Of a stretch of 64,000 nucleotides of DNA, positions 1 through 9,263 are shown one piece after another (position 1 is the first letter of the stretch; every line of letters begins with the position of its first letter). The notes below the pieces were generated by a model, which searched no databases, was not told the origin of the DNA, and saw only the letters and a list, made by a program, of their open reading frames with translations. The stretch is from Nocardioides lijunqiniae (GTDB lineage: Bacteria; Actinomycetota; Actinomycetes; Propionibacteriales; Nocardioidaceae). The position numbers and the translations under genes are program-made. The stretch covers positions 17,518 to 81,517 of the forward strand of contig NZ_JACJGM010000031.1 in the NCBI RefSeq assembly GCF_015024225.1, written 5' to 3'.

Positions 1-696
1 GATGTAGGTCAGCGGGTTCCACCACCAGGTGGGCTCCGCGTCAGGCGATGATCTAGCGACTCCTTGCGGGTCGAAGACCCACACCCGGCCGAAGGCCTCC
101 CTCGATCGGCGGGTGGCTTCGACGAGGTCGCGCTTGTTGGAGGTCACCAGGAGAGCACCGGGGGCGCTCATGGCGGCCGGGATCGCGTAGGCGGTGGTCT
201 TCATCGTGCGGGGGCCGGCCAGGACCACGACCATGTACTCCCACCCGGAGTACAGGGCGGTCTTGAACCGCACGCTGGTGCCCAGCGGCAGGCCCGGGCG
301 CTTCTCGTCGACGCCGAGCCGTTTGGCCGTGCGCGCAGCGCCGGCCTGGGTGAGCTCGCGAAGGTGTCGGCGGCTGGCCATGTGGCGGGCGGCGGGGTCT
401 GCGTCGGTGCGCGGTCCGCCGCGGCCGGCGAAGAACAGCACTACCAGGAACGCCAGGACGCCGAGCGCCACGGCGCTCACCGTGGCGCCGGTGGTCCAGC
501 TAGTGCGACCTGCGACCACGTCGGCGATGAGCCCGGCGGGGTTGGCCGCCGGCGCGTCAGGGGAGCCGGTGAGGGCGGCTGATAGATGCAGGCTGACCCA
601 CAGACCCGCCACGGCGACGAACGCGAGTCCGCCGAGCGCAGCGACGGCAAGGACCTCGTCAGAGGGGCCGCCCGAGCGGTCACTTCTTCGGGGCAT
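1..696 (-). CDS. VirD4/TraG-like type IV coupling protein, N-terminal part (cut by window edge)
   Basis: The reading frame is open from an ATG at 696 to the window edge (232 codons). Two hydrophobic segments (about residues 12-32 and 64-88) are followed by a conserved nucleotide-binding start, AGPRTMKTT near residue 169, and by the SNKRDLV motif typical of actinobacterial TraG/VirD4 ATPases. Such proteins sit at the inner membrane and hand the relaxase-DNA complex to the secretion channel. The start overlaps the end of the wall-hydrolase gene by 17 nt, so it is the next gene of the same operon. The P-loop has Met where the family normally has Gly before Lys-Thr. The Walker B region lies outside the window, so activity cannot be judged. 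Confidence 0.82.
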   Translation of the reverse strand, partial: MPRRSDRSGGPSDEVLAVAALGGLAFVAVAGLWVSLHLSAALTGSPDAPAANPAGLIADVVAGRTSWTTGATVSAVALGVLAFLVVLFFAGRGGPRTDADPAARHMASRRHLRELTQAGAARTAKRLGVDEKRPGLPLGTSVRFKTALYSGWEYMVVVLAGPRTMKTTAYAIPAAMSAPGALLVTSNKRDLVEATRRSREAFGRVWVFDPQGVARSSPDAEPTWWWNPLTYI

Positions 697-3085
697 GGTG
701 CTTTCCCTTCTCTGGCTGCCGGCGAGGGGTTCGAGCGCCGGCGAGTGTGCGTGGGGCGGGGCGGTTGGCGGGTCGTGTGCGACCCGCCGTGGTGCGGTCG
801 CGACCAGGTGCGGCCGCTGCGGGAGTGCGGGGCGCCGGGGTGCCGGCAAGGACGGCGGTGGCGGTGACTAGGGGGTGATCGGAGATCCGGTTGTGCTTGA
901 CCGACCAGTCCTCGTGGTAGCTGTTGAAGGCCACCCCGGCACCCATCACCCAGTCGACACCGGGCTTGGGTGCGGTCCGACACGGACGCACTGACCCGCC
1001 GGAGGCCGAGCGCAGCGGGGACTGCTGGACCGTGGGGCAGTAGTAGTCCTCGCGGTCGTTCATGTCCCCGGTCCAGATAACCGGCAGGCCAGTGGCGTGC
1101 AGACGGGTCGCGAGCGCGGCCTGCAGCTGGGTCGCGGTGCGGCGGTGGCGGGCGTTGTTGCCGTCGACGTCGGCGGGGTTGTGGAAGCTGCCAACCCACA
1201 CCTGTTGTCCGGTCTGCAGGCTGCGGAGCAGCACGACCGGCATGGGCTTCTTGTGGCCGCCGAAGTAGGGGATACGGATCGTAAACTTTCGGACGTCGTC
1301 CCAGCGGTCGGTGCGCCACGCCACGGCGTTGTCGAGGCCGCTGCTGGGCTTGGGGAACACGCTCCAGATGCCGCGGCTGTAGGCGAGGAACCTCTCGGAC
1401 TGGTAGGGCTGGAACTCCTGGAAGCCGACGATCTCCAGGCCAGCGGCGTTGAGCCGGGTCAGCGTGTCGCGGGTGCGGGTGTCGGCCTGGGGCCAGCCGG
1501 GCTTGTTGCCTCCGGGCTTGGTGTGACTGTGGCCCAGGGCGTTGAAGGTGGCCACCCGCACGCCAGGACCGGTGCCGCCGACGAACTGGCCGACGTTCTC
1601 GGCCAGCCACGTCGTGGGGTTGACGTTGTCCTCGCCGTAGATCGACCCGTTCTTGGTGTGGACCTCGAAGTGCAGGTGACACCCGGTGGAGTTGCCCAGG
1701 CTGCCCACGGTGCCGATCTGCTGCCCGGCCGCCACGACGTCGCCTTCGGCGACGGTGACGGACTCCATGTGGGCATACCAGGTGGTGAGCGCCCCGGGGC
1801 CGAGCGAGACCTTCGTCAGATGCGGGCCGGCCCAGAGCGAGGACTCGATCGAGATCGTGCCGCCGTGCGAGGCCACGACCGGTGTCCCGCAGGCCACCGA
1901 GAAGTCGGTGCCGGTGTGCCAGCTGCCCCACCGCGAACCGGTAGAGCGCCAGTTCTTGCGGTCGTACTTCGCACCGTCCTCGACGGGGTAGACGACGGCG
2001 CCGCCAGCGACCGCGTCGACGCAGGCCTCGGGGTCGAAGACCGCCGGGCCGAGGTCCCCGATGCCGCCGGCGCCGGGCTTGACGTTGATGTGGACGTGGT
2101 CCACGTGGTTCGCGGTCGGTGAGCCCCGATCACCCATGGGCCGCCAGCCCTCGGAGGCTCGGTCGGTGGACCAGATCTGCTGGTACCAGATGATGTAGTC
2201 GACGTTGAGGCTCACGGCGTTCTTGCGGGCGTAGGCGGCCAGCGCCTCGCCCTGGCGCTTCCCGGCGGCGTTGATCGGCACCATGAAGTCGGCCGCCAGC
2301 CCCGAGGGGTGGCCGTGGGGGTCTCTCGCGGAGACCCGGTAGCCGCCCACGGTCTCGATCTTGAACATGGGCGCGAGCACGTTGACCAGGGCACGCAGCT
2401 GCGGCTTGACCGGCCCAAGGTCGAACGGGTCACCGCTCGCGGCCACCGGGGCCACGGTGGCCGGCGGCTGCGCCGGCGCCAGGGCGGCGTAGACCTTGGT
2501 GGCGTCGTCCCAGTACCGCTCGTAGTGATAGGGGTCGGCGTTGTTCTGGGTGCGGTGCGCCGCGATTGTCGGGGGCAGCTGCTCCCAGCCCTCGACCTTC
2601 ATCAGCGCCTTAAAGAAGTTGAGCGACGAGATGCGCGGGTTCATCCGGTCCGCCAGCGAGCCCCACGCGCCGTTGGCGCGCTGCTGGAACAGGCCGCGGG
2701 AGTCGGGGCCGGCGCCGTCGCCGTAGTCCAGGACGCGTAGGCCGGACTCGCCCATGGCGGTCATCACGCCGATCATCTGGCCGCGTCGGGAGATCTTGAC
2801 CTCGGCGCCGGCGTTGATGATCGCTGCGGCGTTGGTCAGCTGCTCACGCTTCCACGGGCCCACCGCGGCCGGCACCGGTCCGGTCACGCTGCCGGCGACG
2901 TCGACGACGTCGGAGCCGGGCAGGCAGTTGTCCGCGGCCATCTGTTCGGCCGTGCCGGCGATCAGCGCCACCAGGACGCCGATCGCCATCACCAGCGCCA
3001 CGGCGCCCGCGATGACGGCGATGAGCAGGGTCTGCGCCTGCGCCTCGCCGCTGTCATCGCGGGTCCGCCGCGCACTGTCGCTCAT
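680..3085 (-). CDS. Conjugation cell-wall hydrolase: lysozyme-like + DD-peptidase-like + M23 peptidase + EEP nuclease-like fusion
   Basis: 801 aa. In order: a transmembrane anchor (about 18-45); a transglycosylase/lysozyme-like domain (about 75-200, with the SRGLFQQR stretch); a DD-carboxypeptidase-like domain (about 215-345, with SARDPHGHPSG and NHVDHVHI zinc-site-like motifs); an M23 metallopeptidase (about 365-500, HTGTDF and HLHFE zinc motifs); and an endonuclease/exonuclease/phosphatase-like domain (about 508-755, with ATFNALG, VGFQEF, GDMNDRED and ISDHP). A basic Pro-rich tail follows. The first three domains would open peptidoglycan for the conjugation channel. The EEP domain suggests a phosphodiesterase or nuclease outside the membrane, which is unusual in this role. 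ATG start, 6 nt after the lipoprotein gene. Confidence 0.85.
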   Translation of the reverse strand: MSDSARRTRDDSGEAQAQTLLIAVIAGAVALVMAIGVLVALIAGTAEQMAADNCLPGSDVVDVAGSVTGPVPAAVGPWKREQLTNAAAIINAGAEVKISRRGQMIGVMTAMGESGLRVLDYGDGAGPDSRGLFQQRANGAWGSLADRMNPRISSLNFFKALMKVEGWEQLPPTIAAHRTQNNADPYHYERYWDDATKVYAALAPAQPPATVAPVAASGDPFDLGPVKPQLRALVNVLAPMFKIETVGGYRVSARDPHGHPSGLAADFMVPINAAGKRQGEALAAYARKNAVSLNVDYIIWYQQIWSTDRASEGWRPMGDRGSPTANHVDHVHINVKPGAGGIGDLGPAVFDPEACVDAVAGGAVVYPVEDGAKYDRKNWRSTGSRWGSWHTGTDFSVACGTPVVASHGGTISIESSLWAGPHLTKVSLGPGALTTWYAHMESVTVAEGDVVAAGQQIGTVGSLGNSTGCHLHFEVHTKNGSIYGEDNVNPTTWLAENVGQFVGGTGPGVRVATFNALGHSHTKPGGNKPGWPQADTRTRDTLTRLNAAGLEIVGFQEFQPYQSERFLAYSRGIWSVFPKPSSGLDNAVAWRTDRWDDVRKFTIRIPYFGGHKKPMPVVLLRSLQTGQQVWVGSFHNPADVDGNNARHRRTATQLQAALATRLHATGLPVIWTGDMNDREDYYCPTVQQSPLRSASGGSVRPCRTAPKPGVDWVMGAGVAFNSYHEDWSVKHNRISDHPLVTATAVLAGTPAPRTPAAAAPGRDRTTAGRTRPANRPAPRTLAGARTPRRQPEKGKHHAPKK

Positions 3086-3091
3086 CGGGCT

Positions 3092-3631
3092 TCAGTCGGC
3101 CGTGACCGGGAAGTGGATACGCATCGCCTGCCACCCGCCGCCCGCCTCGGCCGAGACGCCGCTGCGGGTCAGCTCGACGGTGAAGCGCCCCGCGCTGGTG
3201 GGGACCGCGACCAGGGCCCGCATCGGGGTCTCCTCGAGCACGCGGCCGCCCTGGCGGACGGTCAACGGCGGAACCACCGCCGGGTCAGTGGCGGCGTAGG
3301 CCTGGCGCCCCGAGGCATCCAGCAACGGCTCCAGCTCGGCCCACCACTGCTCATAGGGCAGGTCCGGGCGCGCCCAGGTCCGCAGCACCACCACGGCTGC
3401 CCCCGCAGGCTCTGTGCCGGCGCCGGGCACCACGACACCGTGCTCGTGGTCGTGCTCGTCGGCCGGGACCCCGTCCATGGGCTCGCCTGCCTCCTCGTCG
3501 GTGGCCTGCGAGGCCGGGTCCGCGGGTGCCGGGTCGTCGTCGGCCGGGTTGCCGCATCCGGGCGCGGCCGAGACGCTGAGCGCCAGGGCGACCGCGGCGG
3601 CGGCCCTCCTGAGGGCCCGAGGGCTGCTCAT
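3092..3631 (-). CDS. Conjugation-operon lipoprotein
   Basis: 179 aa from an ATG whose last bases form an ATGA overlap with the upstream ATPase stop; an in-frame start 24 nt upstream is less likely because it lies inside that gene. A short basic N-terminus, a hydrophobic stretch and a lipobox ending AAPGC (Cys about residue 26) predict a lipid-anchored extracytoplasmic protein. An Asp/Glu/His-rich acidic linker follows (about 30-70), then a compact domain of about 110 residues beginning VVVLRTWARPDLPYEQWW. This resembles NTF2-like or VirB8-type accessory domains only in size and position. Role in mating-channel assembly is inferred from the operon. Confidence 0.7.
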   Translation of the reverse strand: MSSPRALRRAAAAVALALSVSAAPGCGNPADDDPAPADPASQATDEEAGEPMDGVPADEHDHEHGVVVPGAGTEPAGAAVVVLRTWARPDLPYEQWWAELEPLLDASGRQAYAATDPAVVPPLTVRQGGRVLEETPMRALVAVPTSAGRFTVELTRSGVSAEAGGGWQAMRIHFPVTAD

Positions 3632-5217
3632 CCCCGGTCTCCGGACGTGACCCAACGGGCGTTGGTGTCGTGCAGCGCCAGCTCGGTCGGGGTGAGCTTG
3701 ACCTGGGTCTGGATCCCGGCGCGCTCACCGATCTTGATCAGCACCTTCCCGGCGTCCGGCGGCGGCGCCGGCCGCTCGGAGCCGGTCACCGGGTCACGCA
3801 GCGTGCGGGCAACCCAGCCCGGCGGAGTGGACCACGACGCCACGGTGTTGATCTCGGTCTCCGAGAGGCGCTTGATCTCGGAAAGCGCTCGCAGGTCCGC
3901 CTTGGCCAGCGCCGCGGTGACCACGATCCCGGAGCGCTCGGCGAAGCCGCGCGCCTTCTGCACGTCCGCTGCGCTGGACATCGACTCCATGTCCTTGAGC
4001 GAGTGGGTGACGAAGATGTTGCCCACGCCCTCTGCGCGGTTCAGGCGGGTGATGCCGTCGAGCCGGTCGACCAGGCCGGCGTCCTCCAGGCGCATCGGTC
4101 GCCACATCTCATCCATGACAGCCAGGAAGTGCCGCTGCGGTGCCTGCCCGGCGTCCGCGAGCGCGTTGGCCGCCTCGATCGAGGCGAACGCCTCAGACCA
4201 GGCCGCGAGCATGACCGCGGCCAGCATCGTCTCCGAGCGCTTCTCCACCACCGAGATGTCGATCGACACCGCCGGCGCGTCGAGGTGCAGACGCTCGGTC
4301 GACTGGCCCGAGAACGTGCGGCCCAGCGGTCCCTCGACGACGGCCTGCAGCGAGCGGCGCAGCCCCTTGGTCTCCTTCCGGTACTCCTCGTGGGTCTCGG
4401 CCAGGACCATCCGGCGCAGCTCGCCGGTGGGGTTCTCCACCAGCGCGGCCAGGTCGGCGATGGTGGGGGAGTCCCTGCCGGTGCTGCGGTGCTTGTCGTG
4501 CAGGAGCCTGATCGCGCCGGCGAGCAGGGAGTGCTCGTAGTCGCGCAGCCGTGAGCGGCGTGCGATCTCGACCAGGGCGGCGACCGCGATCGTGGATCGG
4601 TCGATTGCGATGTCGCGCAGCTCGGCGGCTCGCTGGCCACCGACGCGGTTGGCGGCCTCTGCCAGTGCGCCGAGGTCCAGGAGGTTGAGCCGCTGGTGCT
4701 CGCCGAAACGGAGGACCTGGCCACCCAGGGCGCGCACCACGTGGGAGTACTCGCCCTTGAGGTCGCCGGCCATCAGCGGCACGACCCCGGCTGCGGCGCA
4801 GCCGAGGATCTGGCGGACAGCGAAGCTGCTCTTGCCGAAGCCCGTCAGCCCGAAGATGCTCATCGAGGGAGCCGAGATCAGGCCTGCCTTGAACCAGGAG
4901 AACGGGTCACAGCAGACCGTCGACCCGGTCTGAATGTCTTGGCCCACCGGCACGCCCACCACCGGGCGCGAGGAGCCCCCGGCGAACGGCCAGACGCCGC
5001 AGACCTGGACCGAGGTGCCCCGGAAGGTCGGCGGGGTCGGCAGGACCTGCCACGAGCCACCGCCCGGGCCGATGTACCCGCGAGGTCCCTGACGGTTGCC
5101 GCGCGGGCCACGGCGGCTCGCAGGTGCCGCGTTCGTGGCCTCGATCGGGGGAGCCGGCGTGCCGGTGGCTGCGGCGTGCGCCGCGGCTCTGCGCAGCGCG
5201 TCCGCGGTGGTGCTCAC
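3628..5217 (-). CDS. VirB4/TraC-like conjugation ATPase (ATPase half)
   Basis: 529 aa from a GTG that overlaps the upstream TGA (GTGA), chosen over an ATG 42 nt upstream. Walker A GLTGFGKSS lies near residues 123-131 and a Walker B strand, FLAVMDEMW, near residue 375. A glycine/arginine-rich N-terminus precedes the ATPase core. This is the FtsK/VirB4-superfamily ATPase that actinobacterial T4SS operons carry directly after an SCO6880 protein. The two together appear to correspond to a split VirB4, the SCO6880 partner giving the membrane and N-terminal part. It would energise pilus or channel assembly at the inner membrane face. Confidence 0.85.
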   Translation of the reverse strand: MSTTADALRRAAAHAAATGTPAPPIEATNAAPASRRGPRGNRQGPRGYIGPGGGSWQVLPTPPTFRGTSVQVCGVWPFAGGSSRPVVGVPVGQDIQTGSTVCCDPFSWFKAGLISAPSMSIFGLTGFGKSSFAVRQILGCAAAGVVPLMAGDLKGEYSHVVRALGGQVLRFGEHQRLNLLDLGALAEAANRVGGQRAAELRDIAIDRSTIAVAALVEIARRSRLRDYEHSLLAGAIRLLHDKHRSTGRDSPTIADLAALVENPTGELRRMVLAETHEEYRKETKGLRRSLQAVVEGPLGRTFSGQSTERLHLDAPAVSIDISVVEKRSETMLAAVMLAAWSEAFASIEAANALADAGQAPQRHFLAVMDEMWRPMRLEDAGLVDRLDGITRLNRAEGVGNIFVTHSLKDMESMSSAADVQKARGFAERSGIVVTAALAKADLRALSEIKRLSETEINTVASWSTPPGWVARTLRDPVTGSERPAPPPDAGKVLIKIGERAGIQTQVKLTPTELALHDTNARWVTSGDRG

Positions 5218-6737
5218 ATGACCTCCCGCACTCGGTCCGGGATCACGGTGTGCTCCCACGGCACGAAGCCGGCGGGGAGCGTCGTGGCGAATCCGGCGGC
5301 CTGCGAGCCGTAGCAGCGGCGCAGACGCAGCGGCACGGTGCCCGCACGGGCGGCCAGCGTCGAGGCGGCCTGGTCGAGACCGTCGGGGGAGGTCACCGTG
5401 ACGGTGACCAGGAGCGAGAACTGCACCATCACCGCGCCCGCGGCCACCTCCTCACGGGACTGCTCGGTGGCTCGGACCCGCATCTTCTGCAGCGCTGTGG
5501 TGCGCTTCTTGCCCTGGCTGGACATGAACATCGAGGCGTTGGCGTCGCTCTCGGAGGCCTTCACCGAGGCCTCCGGGCTCTTGGGTCGGAACACGAGCGC
5601 GACCCGTTTGCGGGCGAAGTCGCTGTGCGGCATCAGCAGCGCGGCCGCGGAGAGCTCGGTGATCGCGGCACGCGGAGCCCCGAACATTTCCCACGTGACC
5701 GAGACCCCCGAGTCGTGGACGAATCGGTCCCAGAAGTCCTGGTAGGCCACCGGTCCCGCATCCGACCAGTCGATGGCCAGGTCGGGGTGATCCGGGGAGT
5801 GGATCGCGGCCTGCTCGAGGAACGGCGCGGCCGCGGGGTCGAAGGCGACCCGCACAATGGCCGGCAGCTCGGCCTTGGTGAGCATCGTGACCGCGCCACC
5901 TCCCGCGGAGCCCAGGCGGCCCATTAGCCCGGGTACTCGCCGCGACAGCTCGGAGAGGATGCGGTCCTCGTTGCCCTTGCGGTCCAGGTCCCTGGCGCGG
6001 AACGTCAGCTCGACGTAGGTCACGTTCTCGCTCGAGGACGCGGGGTAGGCAGCCACGCACTCGTCCATGACCTGCGCGGCCAGGGCCGGGGCGTTGGGGG
6101 AGCGGCGTGCCGCTTCGGCGGCCGCCAGGCGCCCGCCCGGGTCTGGGGCGGTGTCGATGATCGCCTTGCCGCCGATCAGGCCGGGTTCCTGCCCGGCTGC
6201 GGTGAGCACGCGCGACCAGCCGGCCACCCACGCGTCCAGTTGCTCCTGGTCCTGCATCCATGGGCCGTCAGCGACGCATTTGGCCACGATCGTGTACATG
6301 CCCCCGCGCGAGGGGTTCTTGATGACGACGAAGGGTGCGCCGAAGGCGTCGGTCTTCTCGAGTAGGGAGGTCCGCCCGAGTAGGCCGGGCAGACGGATTG
6401 CTGGGTTGCTGTTCCTGGTGAACACGCCACTCCTGAACTGGTGCTCTCGGGCTCGGCGCGCGCGCCGGTAGCCGTATCGACGGACGGTCTTGGTTCCAAG
6501 GGGGGTGCCGGTCGCGAGGAATGCCACCGCGACCACGGCGCCGACGACAACGGCGCCGATCGGCCCGGCGATGAGCATCGCCATCATGATCACGACCAGA
6601 CCCCCGATCAGGACCGCGGTGCCGACCAGGCCGGCGCCTGCAATACCGACGCCCTTCTGCTCGACCCAGTTGCCGTAGGTGCGCGTAGGCGTCCCCTCGG
6701 TCCTCTGCCAGGACCTCGTGCTCGTAGTCGTGCTCAT
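5214..6737 (-). CDS. SCO6880 family conjugation protein (PrgI-like membrane part of split VirB4)
   Basis: 507 aa; the ATG at 6737 overlaps the preceding TGA (ATGA). Two closely spaced hydrophobic helices near residues 30-75 (GIAGAGLVGTAVLIGG and GPIGAVVVGAVVAVAF) followed by GTKTVRRYGYRR match the PrgI-like N-terminus of this actinobacterial family. The remaining ~420 residues lack a P-loop and resemble the VirB4 N-terminal domain. By family association it partners the ATPase encoded immediately downstream, with which it is translationally coupled. Confidence 0.82.
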   Translation of the reverse strand: MSTTTSTRSWQRTEGTPTRTYGNWVEQKGVGIAGAGLVGTAVLIGGLVVIMMAMLIAGPIGAVVVGAVVAVAFLATGTPLGTKTVRRYGYRRARRAREHQFRSGVFTRNSNPAIRLPGLLGRTSLLEKTDAFGAPFVVIKNPSRGGMYTIVAKCVADGPWMQDQEQLDAWVAGWSRVLTAAGQEPGLIGGKAIIDTAPDPGGRLAAAEAARRSPNAPALAAQVMDECVAAYPASSSENVTYVELTFRARDLDRKGNEDRILSELSRRVPGLMGRLGSAGGGAVTMLTKAELPAIVRVAFDPAAAPFLEQAAIHSPDHPDLAIDWSDAGPVAYQDFWDRFVHDSGVSVTWEMFGAPRAAITELSAAALLMPHSDFARKRVALVFRPKSPEASVKASESDANASMFMSSQGKKRTTALQKMRVRATEQSREEVAAGAVMVQFSLLVTVTVTSPDGLDQAASTLAARAGTVPLRLRRCYGSQAAGFATTLPAGFVPWEHTVIPDRVREVM

Positions 6738-8875
6738 CGCTCCTCGTCCCCGTCGAGATCTCCGGTGACGCCCGACGCGGCGCCGCCGCCACCTGCGCGC
6801 GTGGCCTGGGAGGCCGCATCCAGGACTCGGGAGGTGTCGACGCCGGAGGCGCCGCTGCCCGAACCACCGGGGGACTCAGCGCCTACCTGGCGCGCCCCGT
6901 CGAAGCCTGCAGCGGTCGCGCCCGCGCTCGAGCCCTCGCCGGCGCCAGCCGTGGCCGCTCCGCCCCCAGCGGCGGCCGGCGACGCGCCTCCACCCGCCGC
7001 GGCCGGCGCAGCGCCCGCGATCGGGGACGCCCCACCGGCGCTTGCAGTCATGGCCGCTCCCGAGCCACCGGCGCTGCCTGCTCCGGCGAACCCAGCACCG
7101 CCTGCGGTGCCTGCGCCCGCGAAGCCCCCTGCGGCGGCGGCGCCGCCCGTCGCCACGACGGCACCGGTGGCCATGGCTGCTCCTACGGCCGCGCCGGCGA
7201 TGCCGCCGGCACTCGCGCCGCCCATGGACGCAGTCGCGGGCACGATCAGGCGCATCAGCCCCGGCAGGGCCAGGACGCCGAGGATCATCAGCATCATCCC
7301 GCCGAGCACCGTGGCCACGTCATCGGTCGTGGAGATCATCTTGATCGCCACGGCGTAGATCAGCGCCGCGACCGGCTTGAAGAGCACGAACGCGATCAGC
7401 CAGGACAGCTGCTTCTGGAACGCCTGGCGACCGATCCCGGTGTTCGAGGTGGCCGCCGAGAGCGTGATCCCGAAGACCAGCAGCGGCACCATGGCCGAGC
7501 GCACGAACATCAGCGCCAGCTGGATCAACTGCACGATGAGCACGAACAGCCCGAAGGACAACACCACCCACGCCAGGTTCAGCGCACCCATCACCTCTAC
7601 GAGGTTCAGGTCGAGGTCGACCTGCTTGAAGATCCACTCCGAGAACAAGTCACCGGCCTCCATGGCCACTGTCGTGGCGACGCCCACGATCCCGGACACG
7701 ATCGTGACCCGCACCAACGCGTCGACGAGTTCGCGCCCGTGCTCGAACTTCCCGGTGATCGCTAGCCTGTAGGCGGCCAGCAGGATGCTGCCGATCATCG
7801 CGGCCGCGATCAGCCACTCCATCTGCGTGGTCAACCACACCGCGACCGAATCGGCCCCGATCACATCTGGGTCAGGCAGATCCATCCAAGTCGTGAGCAA
7901 CGTCTTGAGGGCCCAGTCCGCAGCTTCAGACGCCTGCTGCGCCAAGTCGTCGAGGATGCCTAATGTCACTGCTGACGTTGCCTCTGAAGCCACGTCGGAC
8001 GCCGCGCCGGTCACCGTCCCGACCGCCGCTCCAGGCACAGCCGTGACCGCGTCACACAGAAACTGCGCGGCCGAACAGGCTCCCGCCGCGGGGGCCCTAC
8101 TTCCGATGCCGGAAGCAAGGGCCCACCCCGGCGCCACCCGGCCGACGCCCTCCGCGGCGTCTCCGCCGGGGGCCTTCCACTCAACGTAGTCTGCGAGCGA
8201 CGACAACATCGAAGTCTGAGGCTGACCGTCCGGGGCGAGCACGACCAGCCAGTCACCGTCCCGCCAAACGAGCTCAACGCGTCCCGCTACCAGTTGCCCC
8301 GCGTACTGCCCCTCGGTCGCCCGCACAGCGATGCTCACCGTCGCTTGCTTGGGCTCGTATGAGTCCACCCGGAAACCGACGATCTCGGTCGCCACGGGTA
8401 GCCCTTCCTCCCCGCTTTCCGCCAGCGCAAGCGCAGCGTCATGCCCCGGTCCCGGTGCCACCCGCTGCTCGATGAGTTGCGCCTGGTCGACGCTGCTCGC
8501 GTTCCCGTCTGCGTAGAAGTTCGACGCCGCCAGCACCGCTCCGGCCGCACTCCGTGCGAAGCACTCCTGAACGTTGTTGGATGACTCGCCGGGTCCGAGT
8601 TCCGCCGACCGAGGTGCAGCAAGACCGTCGACGATGACCCAGTCGACATTCGAGGGCCCCCCGGCCGGAATCGCCTGGTCCCCATCAGCCAGGCCGCACT
8701 TCGACGAGGCAGCGGCCGGGGGATCTTCCTCTCCCTTTCCTTCGTCACCTGTTGGCCACGCGACGAGGGCCACTGCGGCGACCAACGCCGCGACCACGCC
8801 CACAGCTGCGATAACGGCCCATCCGCGCCGCCACCACGGGGTTTCGTCGTGGTCGTCCTCGTAGTGCTGGTACAT
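6734..8875 (-). CDS. VirB6/TrbL-like polytopic conjugation membrane protein
   Basis: 713 aa. One N-terminal membrane helix (about 21-42) precedes an extracytoplasmic domain of ~250 residues. A cluster of about six hydrophobic segments follows (roughly residues 345-560, for example WLIAAAMIGSILLAAY, LSWLIAFVLFKPVAALIY and GGMMLMILGVLALPGL), then a ~150-residue Gly/Ala-rich low-complexity tail. This layout is typical of the polytopic channel components called VirB6 or TrbL in T4SS operons. The stop overlaps the SCO6880 start. The Ala/Gly tail makes the minus-strand reading partly repetitive, but the frame is continuous. Confidence 0.82.
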   Translation of the reverse strand: MYQHYEDDHDETPWWRRGWAVIAAVGVVAALVAAVALVAWPTGDEGKGEEDPPAAASSKCGLADGDQAIPAGGPSNVDWVIVDGLAAPRSAELGPGESSNNVQECFARSAAGAVLAASNFYADGNASSVDQAQLIEQRVAPGPGHDAALALAESGEEGLPVATEIVGFRVDSYEPKQATVSIAVRATEGQYAGQLVAGRVELVWRDGDWLVVLAPDGQPQTSMLSSLADYVEWKAPGGDAAEGVGRVAPGWALASGIGSRAPAAGACSAAQFLCDAVTAVPGAAVGTVTGAASDVASEATSAVTLGILDDLAQQASEAADWALKTLLTTWMDLPDPDVIGADSVAVWLTTQMEWLIAAAMIGSILLAAYRLAITGKFEHGRELVDALVRVTIVSGIVGVATTVAMEAGDLFSEWIFKQVDLDLNLVEVMGALNLAWVVLSFGLFVLIVQLIQLALMFVRSAMVPLLVFGITLSAATSNTGIGRQAFQKQLSWLIAFVLFKPVAALIYAVAIKMISTTDDVATVLGGMMLMILGVLALPGLMRLIVPATASMGGASAGGIAGAAVGAAMATGAVVATGGAAAAGGFAGAGTAGGAGFAGAGSAGGSGAAMTASAGGASPIAGAAPAAAGGGASPAAAGGGAATAGAGEGSSAGATAAGFDGARQVGAESPGGSGSGASGVDTSRVLDAASQATRAGGGGAASGVTGDLDGDEER

Positions 8876-8924
8876 CGGCGTCCCTCTCGCAGGAAGTCGG
8901 GTTAGGTCCGAAGCTGGGGCGCCG

Positions 8925-9263
8925 TCACATCATCCAGAAGACGATGGAGGAGGCGGAGCCAATGAGGACGCACGCGGCCATGACTGCCCCGAGGCGGCCC
9001 ATGTGGTCCTCGAGCGACCCGCGACGCGAGGCGATCGCCATCAGCGCGGCGCAGATGATGAGCCCTGCGATGCAGGCAAAGATCGCCAGGCCCATCCCCA
9101 TGCCAAGCAGGCTGTTGAGCTTGCCCTGCAGGTCCCCGGGCAATTCGGGGGTCGGGTCGAAGTCGACGTCGGCGTGAGCCGGCATGGCGCTCACGAGCAC
9201 TGCGGCCGCCGTGGTGCTCAGTGTCAGCGTCGTCGTGGCGGCGCGGCGGAGGGTCTTGTTCAT
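8925..9263 (-). CDS. VirB2-like pilin
   Basis: 112 aa starting MNKTLRR, with a strong AGAAGGAG ribosome site ahead of it. The ATG overlaps the previous stop (ATGA), which decides the start against a longer upstream frame. A signal peptide ends AMPAHA (cleavage about residue 32). Two hydrophobic helices follow (about 55-80 and 92-112) with a short basic loop between. Size, signal peptide and two helices fit VirB2/TrbC-type major pilins. A 49-nt gap separates it from the VirB6-like gene. Confidence 0.8.
   Translation of the reverse strand: MNKTLRRAATTTLTLSTTAAAVLVSAMPAHADVDFDPTPELPGDLQGKLNSLLGMGMGLAIFACIAGLIICAALMAIASRRGSLEDHMGRLGAVMAACVLIGSASSIVFWMM

Noticed and set aside
477..1931. Long minus-strand frame of 484 codons overlapping the wall hydrolase
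   Set aside because: Arg/Pro/His-rich composition and overlap with a gene that has clear domain motifs; a frame shadow of high-GC DNA.
3113..4554. Long plus-strand frames opposite the lipoprotein and VirB4-like genes
   Set aside because: Shadow composition, and the opposite strand has clear P-loop and lipobox genes with 4-nt overlaps.
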